NCBI GenBank assembly: GCA_002118135.1
Contig: BDIU01000225.1
Span: forward strand, 1 to 64,000
Direction of reading: 5' to 3'
Source of the DNA: Trebouxia sp. TZW2008
Lineage: Eukaryota; Chlorophyta; Trebouxiophyceae; Trebouxiales; Trebouxiaceae
Length of the DNA: 64,000 bases
The position numbers and the translations under genes are program-made. This document shows positions 22,901-33,400 of the stretch, piece by piece. The notes under the pieces are model-generated. The model worked only from the letters and a program-made list of their open reading frames with translations. It was not told the DNA's origin and ran no database searches. How positions within the stretch are numbered: the first letter of the stretch is position 1; each line of letters begins with the position of its first letter.

Positions 22901-25900
22901 AAATTGAAAGCGTGTAAATAATTTGCTTACAGGGTGAGTGGTAAGTGTCGTAACTCACTGGAGTTGCGGGTGAAGCCCGATGAGCAAAGCCCTTATTACA
23001 CGTTTCTGGCAAAAAAACCTTTGAAGTCACCTTGTACCGTGCATTTCCCCAAAATTTCTTAAATGGGAGTTTGTGGCTGCACTGCCTGTGCCCCTGAGCG
23101 AGATAAGTCAGAAATACGCTTGAATCTCTCAGGGTGGGCGCTTAATTTGCGCTCGTATGGTACAACCATTCTGGGACTTGCATGTTGTGTTACTGCAGCA
23201 CGGCAGCAGCGGTGGTGGTAGTGGCAGCAGTGCACGGGCCAAGGGCACAGGATATGGGGTGCTGGGCCGTACTATGGCAGCCATGGCCATCCTGGCATGA
23301 AAGCGGAGGAGCAGAAGTTTTGCAAAGCTGCTGCTCAGAGACAGCAGGAGGTGGACAAATTCCTGCAGCTTTTCGTTATGTCTCGTGTTATCTGACACAC
23401 GCCGTTCATGCTATTGCAGCACAGCAGCGCCGGTGGCAGCAGCAGCAGTAGCAGCGCATGGGCCAAGGGCACAGGATATGGGGGTGCTGGCTCTTACTAT
23501 GGCAGCCATGGCCATCCTGGCATGAAAGCGGAGGAGCAGAAGTCTCGCAAAGCTGCTGCACAGAGACAGCAGGAAGTGGATAAGTACCTGCAGCGGGGCA
23601 TCACACACATACGGAGATGCTTGGAGCAAACCACAGGCATGAGTAACCCCTGCAAGTGATATGCTGCTGCACTTGCCTGCCTTTGATGTCAGTTTGAGTT
23701 CACCAAAACACAGGCATGTTCTGTTCCTGCTGAATCACCACCAATCTGGTTGACAGCCGTCTGGCATGGCGGCTCCTTTGCAGCGTTGCTGCAACTGCTA
23801 TTGCAGAGTCCTCTCACTGCATGCGTCAATGTTGCAGCTACTGCAGCATGATGACATTGTTGCTGAATGCAGGTCAACACTGCGGCAAGCTGATACATGA
23901 GTGTCCACCAATCTGGGTGGCGGCCTATATGGGGTCCTATATGGGGTTCTCTTTGCATCGTCCCTGCGGCTGCTGTTGCAAATTGATGTCATTACATGCA
24001 GCAGAATTGCACTTGCTGCTGCTGTGACAATGTGACTGAATGCAGGTCAAGGAGTTGGCAAGCTGATATCTGAGTGCCCGCCAATCTGGTTGACGGCCGT
24101 ACTATATGAGGTTCTCTTTGCAGCTTCCCTGCGGCTGCTGTTGCAAATTGATGTCATCACATGCAGCAGATTTGCACTTGCTGCAGCTTGTGACAGTATG
24201 ACTGAATGCAGGTCAAGGCAAAGGCAAGCTGATACCTGAGTGTCCGCCAATCTGGGTGACAGCTGTCCTGTATGGAGGCCCCTTTGCAGCATCCCTGCGG
24301 CTGCTATTGCAGAAGGACAGCGTCATGGAGATAGGCTCTAAAGGGGCCATCTATGCTGCTCTGCTGAAGCTTCTTGCCCTGCTAGGTGAGGTCTGCACCC
24401 CTATTCAGCCCTGCTAGGTGAGGTCTGCACCCCTATCCAGCCCTGCTAGTGCCTATTTGATGCCTTTGCTGTATGAGCCAATTGCCTTTAAGGCAAGTGC
24501 TGCTAACCCTTCAAGATGTCTGTTGTGACAGCATTCTCATGCACATGTTGCACAGGGACATTTATGCTGACTCTGGCAGCTGAACCGCCAAGAAGTATAA
24601 TCACAAAACCTAAATCAAATGAAGCCTGTTTGCAGGCTCCAGTGTGGATCTGGTGGCTTTGTTGTATGAGCCAGCTGAGTTTGAGGCGAGCACTGCTGAG
24701 CCTTCAAGCAGCGCTGCCGCCACAAGCTGTGCTGCTCCCAGTGTATTAGATGCCCTTCATGGCCTCAACCAGCAGTGTAGTGTGTTCAAGAAGAGCGCAG
24801 AACAGCTAGGTCAGTCGCTTGTCATACTTGCACTGTCACGTGATGAGTCTCTGACATGATCATCAATGTACTAATGCCCTCCATGGACCAGACCAGCAGT
24901 GCAGTGTTGTCAAAAAGATTGCAGTACAGCTAGCTGGGTGAAGGTCCCCAGCACAGCAGCATCATGTGTGATGCTTTCAGAGCGATTGTCACTCATGTAA
25001 AGCATGTTGCTTCACTTCTCCTGATCAGCATGCGTTCAATTTCATTGTGTTTTGGAGCTGTGACCTGGACCCGGCACACCACTTGGTGATTTCAACAGTG
25101 TGCGCAATCTAAGGAAAACGACAGGCCGTGTCAGGCCACTCCTATTTTGTCAAGTGCAATGCATTTTGCCATCAGCAGACAGGCAGGCAAAGTCACTATG
25201 ATGCCAAGCCTTTGCTGTCTGTTTTGCTTGTCACTCCAATGCAAGACTGGCACCTGTGGTGTATGCAGCTAGTGGAAATGCAGAGGATATCGGAAGAGCA
25301 GGCACACAAATGGCACGCTGTCCTTGGCTCTGCAAGCACTCGCAAGTTTCTGTCCTGCTTCTCTCAAGTATGAGTCACATGTCTGGTGCATGCAGCTAGC
25401 GGCAGCGCAGAGGACATCAGCGCACTGTCCCTGGCGCTACAGATCATTGATGCATCCCAGGAATTGCAGCAGACTGTGACGCACCTCAGGCAACTGATGC
25501 CTGACAGCAAAGCCCTTGCTAGTCAAGCTGCTGCTGGTCAACCTTCTCAAAATGCAGGTGAAGTTCCTTCTGCAAGACATCTCTCTGATGCAGGATGCCG
25601 AATAGCACTCAAGCTGCTGGCATCATGCTGCTGGTGAAGTCTTTTCGAATACCAGTGACTTGCATGCACATTGGTTGCAGCAAACTGTGACGCACCTCAG
25701 GCAGCTCATGCCTGATAGCACTGTCACTGCATGTCAAACTGCTGCTGGTCAATTCCCTGCAGTTGCAGCTGATCCACGTGCCAATGAGCTGCACTGCCTG
25801 ACTGCAATACACAGAGCTGCCTAGTTGGCAGGGGGCTGCATCTTTGTAATATGAAATTTCATGACAGTGGAAGTCTTTACAACTGAGCTCAATGATGCAG

Positions 25901-28900
25901 ATGTCCCTGATTGCACAGCTGAGCCGTATTTGTTCATGTCAAGCAGTTGGTTGGCATCTAAATAAGTATAAGAAGCAAGCGGTCGACGTGGTTCTGTGTG
26001 CAATGCCAGGTCAGCCTAGTAATTTCATATGTACATCTCAGTATCCTATAATTTGGTGCTTGTGATTGCAGCAAACCTTGATGCAAGACCGTCAGCTTGC
26101 ACCAGAGCGTCTGTAGAGAAGCAGAATGGCAAAGGCAAGCAGGCAGCTGCCGCAGCAGCCGCTGAAGCAGCTGCTGAGGACCTTAGAGCCTTGCAAGCCA
26201 GGTAAGCCTGCCTTCATCATCTTTGCATTACTCTTTGTATCACGCTTTGCATTAGGCTTTGCATTACACTTTGCATTACGCTTGTCAAACGATCCTGCCA
26301 CAAGTCATCGCACCACGCTTGCTTTGTTGTGTGCGGGCAAGAATTTCAGCGTTCAAAACAGCTAAGATCATTGGACTTTGACAAATGCCATCCTGAAGCA
26401 GCTGCGGCAACAGTGAGTGCAAACAGCGCTGTTGAAGCATGATCTGCCACAGTCAACCACAAGACAAACTGCTGCCAGAAGTCAAACAATAGGCAGTCAC
26501 ATGCATCACACGCACATTGGCCTACCTTTTTTTTGGTGTGGCATGCAGGTATGTACAGGGGCTGCAAGGCAGGGCTTTCTCAGAGCATGATCTGATGGAC
26601 CCACAGAACAGATTCTACTTCCGTGACAAGGCTGTCGCCAGTCAATCAGGTATAGGCTTGCTTCTCACTGACAGCCTCCGTCCATGACTGTACGTCACTG
26701 TGTCCTGTCGTGGTGTCTGGTGTTTTGCACATGATCCCAGGAGTAACAGGACCCATTCAACTATATCTTGAACTTCAGTAATACCTGTTGCTGAAACTCA
26801 TGTGGATGGCACCTCTGTTGGTGCAAAGCATTTGTGCCGATGCTATAAGTGGTTGAGGCAACTCATTCACCTTGTGTATACTGTTCTCTCCACTCAGTAC
26901 TTCATCTCATGCCATTTAAACCCTGAAACATATTTGGTTCGTTGCAGCTGGGGGTGAGGCAAGTGAGTGGGGAGCACACCATCCTCACTACCGCACTTTC
27001 TGTACTGACCATCATAGTTACTGCTGTAAATACAACTGTACAGACCACAGTCTTCATATGCAGCTGGGGGTGAGGCGATGCGCAAGTGGCTGAGGCGGGT
27101 GAGGGTCAGCAAATGGACTCCTCTGTCTCGTTTATTCGCTGTTGTACTCTCAACTGGACTTGATGTGATCGCTATTCTGCTGACTACTGTACTTGCCTCA
27201 TATACTGTACTGGCATGTTGTGGTGCCTGCAGCTGGGGGTGAGGCAATGCGTAAGTGGCTGAGGCGAGTGAGTGGGGAGCACGCCACTCTGAGTGGCAGC
27301 CTGCCAGTTGCTTGGACCTCTTCAGTCCTGCTGGCTGCTGATGCCTCCCGCCTTGACGTCATCAGGTCAGTCCTTAATACTGATTGTGTGTTTGACTTCA
27401 GAAAAATTTGCTTCATGGCTACCGCTGCCTCCTGTCTTGATGTTGTCAGGTCGGTCCTGGCTTTCTGCACTTGCATTCCAGTGAAGTATGGTTTGTGGTT
27501 TAACTATGTCACGCTAAGTGGCAGCCTGCCAGTTGCTTGGACCTCTTCAGTCTTGCTGGCTGCTGACGCCTCCTGTCTTGATGTCATCAGGTTGGTTGTC
27601 AGTTTGGATTCTGTGGTTTCAGCGCATTATAAGTGGCCTCAAGTCGTGCAAGCTTGCACTGGACGCTGTGCACTTCCGTGCCATGTGGTCACTGGGTGCA
27701 GCATGCATACTGCTGTTGACTGGTTGTCGTTACAGTAAATTCTTGTTGTAAGGACACTCGATGTAAGGACAATCTTGATGTGAGGACAGTGCTATTGGTG
27801 ACCAATCACTGCATTCTGACTGCAGTGGTCCCTCTGAGTAGGGACAATGATGTAGGGACAAATTTGTTGATAACCAGAGCAGTCGTTACAATAAGAGTCT
27901 CCTATAGCATTACTGCCATCCACATCTCTGGCAATGTGGCTGTGACGCATGTCGGCAAAGATGAGCAACATCCCTGTTGGCGAAAGTGTCTGAGATCAAC
28001 GTCCTGTATGCACAGAATGATAATGGTAGGCCCAGCAAAATTGCAAGGTTGGTTCTCAGACTGCTCTTGACTTGTCTCTCCATCAGCATGACGTGCACGC
28101 CCTGCTTGCGGAACTAAGGTCCATGTCGTCTGTGCACAGGGCGCTGATTATTGGCCCAGCAGACACGCCCTACGCAAATGGCTGCTTCATTTTTGACATC
28201 TTCCTGCCCCACAATTACCCCACCGTCCCGCCAGCAGTGCAGTTCAAGACTACGGGTGGTGGTAGGGTCAGGTTCAACCCCAACCTGTACGAATGTGGGA
28301 AGGTTTGCCTCAGTCTTTTGGGCACATGGAGTGGGCCTTCGTGGGACCCCACCCATTCAACTCTTCTTCAGGTAAGGTTCGGCGCACAGTAGTTGTTGAG
28401 TCACACAGTAAGCATGTCATGTGTTCATATGGAGTGCACTCTTGCACATGAACCTCTTTCGGGTGCGCCTGACAGACCTGAGATGCGGCTTCAATCAATT
28501 GGCCATACTGCAGGTCACTGTCACCCAGATTACATGCTTGCTAGTCGGGTTGTATGACCCTGCTTAATTCATACACAAGCGCTGAGCTGCTTTCGAACAG
28601 CTCTGAAAGCAAAGTCATTTTGAAAGAACACAAGCTAATCCTCCATTCACTCAAATTTATTGCAGGTGTGATCAGCATTCAGAGTATGATCTTTGTGGAC
28701 GACCCCTCCTACAAAGGGCCAGGCTATGACACCAGCAGCAATGGTCGTTGAGCCTGATTGACTGGGGCACATAGTAGCTGCCTACTTGATAATCACACAA
28801 ACAGCATGTTGTACTGCAGGTACTGATTAGCATACAGAGCATGATATTTGTAGATGACCCCTACTACAATGAGCCGGGCTATGAGACCAGCAGGAACACC

Positions 28901-29806
28901 TCTCATGGCAAAGCTTCCTGCCGTCAGTACAACGGCAAGCAGCAGCACAACACACTGAAGCATGCCATTCTGCCAACACTGCAGCACCCTGACCCTATCT
29001 TTGCTGATGCAATCAAGTAAGCCCCTTGATAATGGCTTCAATGGTTGGAGATTGACCACCATTGCATTGTCAAAATATATTGCCAGAACTGTGTATCCGG
29101 AGCAAGCTTGCTCTCACTAAGCTGGTTTGCTTTGAGTCTTTACTGCTCGCTTGCATGCCCTGAGTGTGGTCATTTTGGCCTTCAAAAGGCATGTGCTGCA
29201 TCTCTGCTGGCACATTTCAGTCAAAAGAAAGATGGACAGCCCTGTGTTACTGGCACATTTTGTTGTGCATTTTGCCAAGGCCAAGCAACGAACAGACTCA
29301 TTACCAGCACAACACTGTACCTACAGCATGGTAACAATGTTGCATGCTGCTATGCATGCATGCATCATTGTTGCCATGCTGCATAGCATCAGAAAACGAA
29401 AAGAAGTCTACGCCATACGCGTCATAACAGGAGCCTTTGTGCGCAATGGTGGCCCTGGACTGCTCCTCTCAAAGCAACAATCAGCAGAAAGTTGACATGT
29501 GGGAATTCAGCCTTGCAAATTCAGCAATGATGCATGCCCCATAGCATTGCCAAAGCTTCCTGATGCCATGCCTGATGGCATGCTGTGCATGTTGCATTTC
29601 TAGCTGAGGAAAGCCCTGATTTAGCAGCACTTGTACGATTGTTTGAGCATTTTGATGGCATGCTGTGCAGGTTGCATTTCCAGCTGAAGAAAGCCGTGAT
29701 TGAGCAGCAGATGCAAGATTGGTTGGCCTCAGCAGATAAGAATCACAAGAAGTTGGTACAGGATGCAGTCAATGCCATTGGCAAGGAGTTAGACAAATTA
29801 TGCTAA
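16938..29806 (+). CDS. Large BIRC6/BRUCE-type ubiquitin-conjugating enzyme
   Basis: E2 ubiquitin-conjugating enzyme whose catalytic domain is of the BIRC6 type. Exons: 16938-17028, 17253-17378, 17497-17620, 18217-18391, 18819-18939, 19303-~19689, 21341-21475, 21651-21692, 21850-22052, 23420-23642, 24212-24385, 24636-24809, 25396-25557, 26072-26201, 26549-26649, 27233-27365, 28140-28371, 28820-29016, 29671-29806; total ~1021 aa. The UBC fold spans the last four exons: SGSLPVAWTSS, GPADTPYANGCFIFDIFLP, TTGGGRVRFNPNLY, active cysteine in GKVCLSLLGTW, then SIQSMIF and YYNEPGYE. The N-terminus has three SUMO-interaction-like cores: VIVISDDE, EIVDIT, SIIDLD. A Gly-rich GRGRGQGRGG stretch follows mid-protein. 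No BIR domain is seen. The junction 19689 to 21341 is the weakest (donor CTG-GTGATG; CPLC motif just before); the 5' and 3' parts could be two genes. Confidence 0.85.
17960..18180 (+). repeat. Three echo copies of E2 exon 4 5' edge
   Basis: Copies at about 17965-18050, 18066-18115 and 18139-18175 repeat ACAGGGACAAGTATGCTGAG and GCAGTTGA-GAGCTGCCTTG. The real exon begins at 18217. The first copy is almost intact for ~80 bp, then diverges before any donor. Confidence 0.9.
18660..18725 (-). repeat. Dispersed repeat, copy C (inverted, partial)
   Basis: On the minus strand it reads ACAAGCCAGCCTGGCAAGAC followed by a TTGTGCCACACATAGCT tail, matching the right half of copies at 2197-2330 and 14540-14690. 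Confidence 0.55.
19110..19205 (+). repeat. Echo copy of E2 exon 6 5' edge
   Basis: Repeats acceptor and start of exon 6: AGTTGCAG, then ACAGATGCAAGCTTC, CTGGCAAAGGGATCTCA and CAGGGGGCAGGA. Frame is lost. The true exon starts at 19303. Confidence 0.85.
19730..20855. other. Long intron of the E2 gene, no exon recognised
   Basis: About 1.1 kb without a supported exon. Plus-strand text near 20340 encodes ICPLCHGS, faintly like the FCPLCHS motif of exon 6, so a decayed copy or a missed exon is possible. Confidence 0.35.
20860..21310 (+). repeat. Three echo copies of E2 exon 7
   Basis: Units of ~155 bp starting near 20867, 21018 and 21178 repeat TTGCAGCGTCTGGATCTG, GGCTTGCAATGGA and CAGCAATGCCCAGATCT. 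The fourth, at 21341-21475, is the one that runs in frame to a GTAAGC donor. The first three keep acceptor-like ends but have no donor. Confidence 0.92.
22095..22545 (+). repeat. Four to five echo copies of E2 exon 9 3' edge
   Basis: An ~90 bp unit repeats AGCATGTTTCAG followed by GTGCGCATTCAATGTGCAAC at about 22130, 22225, 22320, 22420 and a weak one at 22510. The true donor is 22052/22053. Each copy presents CAG next to GT or a near variant. Confidence 0.92.
23185..23375 (+). repeat. Near-complete echo of E2 exon 10
   Basis: About 180 bp copy of exon 10 (GGCACAGGATATGGGG, GGCAGCCATGGCCATCCTGG, GACAGCAGGAGGTGGA) with a one-base loss in GGGTGCTGG that breaks the frame. The real exon is 23420-23642. 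Confidence 0.92.
23690..24150 (+). repeat. Three echo copies of E2 exon 11 5' edge
   Basis: Copies around 23740, 23872-23970 and 24040-24150 repeat AATGCAGGTCAA, CCGCCAATCTGG and CCCTGCGGCTGCT. They carry stops and lose the exon end. True exon 24212-24385. Confidence 0.9.
24386..24530 (+). repeat. Donor echoes of E2 exon 11 and acceptor echo of exon 12
   Basis: CCCTGCTAGGTGAGGTCTGC occurs at the true donor and again at ~24410, with a third decayed copy at ~24440. From about 24450 a decayed start of exon 12 follows (TTTGCTGTATGAGCCA). Both kinds of echo thus meet in one intron. Confidence 0.85.
24865..24945 (+). repeat. Echo of E2 exon 12 3' edge
   Basis: Repeats ATGCCCTCCATGG, CCAGCAGTGCAGTGTTG and ACAGCTAG after the true donor at 24809, with frame lost. 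Confidence 0.85.
25245..25800 (+). repeat. Echoes on both sides of E2 exon 13
   Basis: Upstream, 25255-25335 repeats ATGCAGCTAG, GCAGAGGATATC and GCACGCTGTCC-TTGGC. Downstream, 25675-25790 repeats GTGACGCACCTCAGGCAGCT and AACTGCTGCTGGTCAA. Only 25396-25557 keeps frame and both splice sites. Confidence 0.9.
26940..27130 (+). repeat. Two echo copies of E2 exon 16 5' edge
   Basis: GCAGCTGGGGGTGAGGC recurs at about 26944 and 27060 before the true copy at 27231. The second echo also has ATGCGCAAGTGGCTGAGGCG and then GTGAGGGT. Confidence 0.9.
27400..27605 (+). repeat. Two echo copies of E2 exon 16 3' edge
   Basis: The copy at 27508-27595 matches AGTGGCAGCCTGCCAGTTGC through CTTGATGTCATCAGGTTGGT and is still open in frame; a shorter one at 27413-27455 ends TTGTCAGGTCGGT. 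The true donor is 27365. The intact copy could be an alternative 3' end of the exon. Confidence 0.9.
28655..28755 (+). repeat. Echo copy of E2 exon 18 5' half
   Basis: Begins TTGCAGGTGTGATCAGCATT and continues with the IQSMIFVDDP and GPGYDTSS text, but one base is missing after the acceptor, so the phase-0 join reads into TGA. The real exon starts at 28820. Confidence 0.92.
29575..29665 (+). repeat. Echo copy of E2 last exon 5' edge
   Basis: ATGCTGTGCATGTTGCATTTCTAGCTGAGG repeats the acceptor and start of the last exon (true start 29671, TGCTGTGCAGGTTGCATTTC). The copy contains stops in the used frame. Confidence 0.85.
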
Positions 29807-30320
29807 CATAGTGAAGGATAGGTCATTCAGATGCTATGCTGCATAGTCTTGCAAGATTGGCATTGTTAAGAGTTCAGGTCCAACGTCCTGTAGCACAATT
29901 TTGCTATGCAGTAAGTGTACAATGAGCAGGGTGTCAGAAGTCGAAAGAAGATTCCTCACAGTTTGACAAAGTGTGACAGAGTGTACATTCTGTGCCATGA
30001 AAAATAATTGCGAGTTCGCAGATACAGCTTTCCTGAACTGACACTATGCAAGTTTCGAAGAAGTCACAGACTATGCTGTAGCCATCCAACAAGGCTGAAT
30101 GCATATGCCACACACAGGCGGTGGCTACATGTGCATCAAAACCTGGTGGGCTAGGACAACAGCAACATTTCCTTCAAGCCGTGCACGCAGACATCATGTC
30201 CGTACCGTAAGACAAAAAAGGCGTACCGTCACCTTGAAGTGGCGTACCGTCAGCCAAAAGTACGTAAGTAGCAGCGTAGGCTGGCGTTTCGAAACGCTCC
30301 CCTGGGAGGAACCAATGCGC
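29807..30320. other. Intergenic and probable bZIP promoter
   Basis: The right part (about 30165-30320) is CpG-bearing with direct repeats of GGCGTACCGTCA-like units (30190-30265). It probably holds the promoter or 5' UTR of the bZIP gene. A GTAAGT at about 30264 may be the donor of an upstream exon. Confidence 0.4.
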
Positions 30321-30499
30321 TCGCTGGCCCCAGCACGGCAGTGTAAGGCATATCGAGCAGCACTGAGACGTCTGCACAAGGCCGTCAAGACGATTACCTG
30401 TGTCCTGCGGATGATTGGCCTGAATTTCCGGACATCCCAACCTTCGCCGAGGAGGGATTTCAGTACCAAGCAGGCGCTCTCGAAGGCTTTCAGGAGTTT

Positions 30500-33400
30500 A
30501 TGGACTCAACTCCAAACGCTCCGTCGACAAGTTTTGCAGCACATGGATTTGGACAGTCGGCGTCAGTTCCTGTGGCAGGAGTTGCAGACGCAACAGACAT
30601 GCCGGATCAAAGTGCGTCTGTCCCCAAACGCACCCGCCAGGAGACCAGGCAATTCAGGAACAGGATGAGCCAAAAAAGATTTAGCGAAAGGCAAAAGTCA
30701 GTCGACCCCTGTCATGAAATTTTACTGCAACCGACATGGCAACATTGCTCGTCTGACTAAGCCGTTGCACAAACTTTGGAACAAGAATTGGCACACACTG
30801 CAGCGCAGCTTGAGCAAGTCCATAAGGTTCAAGCAGCTTTAGAATCCAAAAACCAGCTGCTGGAAAGGCTGTTACAGATGACCAAAAAAGCTGACATGAG
30901 ATCGTGTCCTGAGCTGCCAACCACAGACGCTGTGAGTCATGCAAGCTTGCAGTGCTGAATGTGTTGTGCTACCCCAGTGCATGCACACGACTCGACTGCA
31001 AAGGTTGCAAAGTCTGCTGCATGTCATCTGCATGCTGACAAATACAAGCAGCAACCATCACACCATCTGGCATCATAGCAGCGGCATATTTGTGCAGACA
31101 CCACTAGATCTATACAAGCAGCGAGGATTCACGACACTGACAGACCCAGTGCTTGCAATCAATCAAGCCACTCCCACTCTACGTCTGACGGTCTGGGAGA
31201 CTGGGGAGCAGTTCATTCCTGTCCAGCAAATTGGGAAACTAGGGCTGGGTGAATTCTCCAAATTGTACACTGAGAGTGCACCCAAGCACTGTTGAGCCAT
31301 CTGGGTCAAACATCTATCTGAGGCCCTTGATCCTCTTCAAAGGCACATAAGCCATGTTCAGCTGTCTTTGGCAGCTGTCTGCTGGAAAGATGCCAGTTGT
31401 CTTGCTCAGCTTTGCGTGTGCCAAGACTAATTGTCAGAGTTGCATTCTTGCCTGCTGTCAACACAACAATCTATGTAGCTTGTTGCATGTAGGCTAATTT
31501 AACAATTTTGGCTTCTGCCCATTATGATCTGCATTCCACAGCATTCTCAACAAAGCAGATTTTGACCATTGCCTCAGTATGAACACTGGCTGTGCTGCCT
31601 TCTTGCCAAGACAACAAATCAGCTTTTGACAGTTGCCTAATCTGGACACTGGCTGACTACACTGTGGGTGCAGGCATATGTACATGAGATGGCAGCCTGC
31701 TATGACAAGCAGGTCGTTGGAGTGTGGCTCACTGGGTTTTTGACAGTTTTGGCTTCTGCGCATCATGCCATGTGCACTCCATACCGTTCCCAAAGAAGTG
31801 CATTTTGACAGTTGGCTGACTTGAGCCTTAACTGACAACCATATGCTTGTGGATGCAGGCATATGTGCATCAGATGGCAGCCTGTTTGTCACAGCTGTTT
31901 GATGAGAAGCTGAGTGACGAAAGCAACTCGCCAAACATGCACCGGTTGCATGAGCTCATGGTAGAGTGCGGATCACTGGTGTTTATCATCCTGGCAAGCA
32001 ACCTAGGCAGCTTCAAAGATCTCCAGAACTGCAACTTTGAGGAAGGGGTTGCTTGTCCAGATGCCCAACCTCCGTCATTTTATTGCCATGTCATGGTGAG
32101 AAGCTGCTGAGAATGAAACGCTGTAACGAGACTGATGATTCAGAATGTTTGAAGCAATGCATTTGTGTGTGCTGATGCTCAATTGCTGTTGTCTCACTGC
32201 AATGCCATAGTCCGTGTCTTCTAGGAATGGAACGATGGCAAAAAATGCACTTATGTGTCTTGATGCACAACTGCCATCCTTTTCCTGCCATATCTTGGTG
32301 AGCGGTTTCCACGCACAGACGCGTTTGAAGCAACACATTTCTTTGTCCTGATGCTGAAATGCTGTTATACTACTGGAACGTCGTGGTAAGCAGCTTCTGA
32401 GATCAGAGAGATCCAAAATAACGCATTTCTTTGTCCTCATGCAGCTCATCCTCCATCCTTCTATTGCCATCTTATGGCGGGAGGCTTCTGGAGTTGGACA
32501 TGTCTGATATCATGTGTTGGTGTGATTGAGCATGGCTTTGCACACTTCATCTGTGTCTCCCTGTTTTGCTGGGCTGTGTCTGGACACACGTTCGAGGCGT
32601 GCTGCACCTGAGCTAAGTGCTTGCCATGGCTACAGGGGCTGCGACTTTCGAGTGGTGGCTGTTACATCAACATGCATAATTCAGAAGCAACGCTTGCTGC
32701 GTCATGCCATCAACATGTAGCTTGACGCCCTTCACTGGCAAGCATGAGAGCAGCTTGAATCGTGAACTTGCAGGCGCCCATGCAGTACACAGACTAGCAG
32801 ATGTAGGCTGCACCAAGATGCCGCCATTGATCAGCGCATCTACTTACCACTTGTGCAATAGTGCACTCCAAGCGTTGTGATGAACATGCAGGCCACCATG
32901 CAGCGCATGCACAAGCAGATGCACATTACCTGTCAACATTGTATAATGCATGTGTTTGATGCTGATGCAACATGGAGCACAATGGGTTGTGATGAATCTG
33001 CAGGCATCTATGCAGTACACAGACAAGCAGATGCAGGATGTTTAGTATCTGCGGCAGCTGTTCTGTCACAGAATGGGACAGCTGGCTCGGGAGCGCGCGA
33101 GCTTGATCAGCAAGATGAGTCAGTGCCAGGTGGACATGAGTCATGTCAGTGACAAACTGTCAGAAATGACTAAGAGGTCAGAACAGCTGAAGGAAGTTGT
33201 GGCTCAGGAGTACAGGAATTACATGCAGTTTGCTTCTGCTTTCATCAGAGGGGTTATGCCCCTTGTTTGGACCGCCCCCTTGCACCCTCCCCCCTCTCTC
33301 AATACCCATGGGGCACTGTTCCAGTGGTCAGAACAGCTGAAGGAAGTTGGACCCCAAGAGTTTCAAAGTTATATACAAATTGCTCCTGCTTTCATCATGG

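Noticed and set aside
22095..24150. CRISPR-like arrays (regular repeats with different spacers)
   Set aside because: Units are degenerate, lie in eukaryotic introns, derive from exon edges, and have no cas genes nearby.
33043..33045. In-frame TAG in the bZIP exon (DV-stop-YLRQL) as a recoded stop
   Set aside because: TTTAG is a good acceptor, and the conserved text starts right after it. No recoding is needed.
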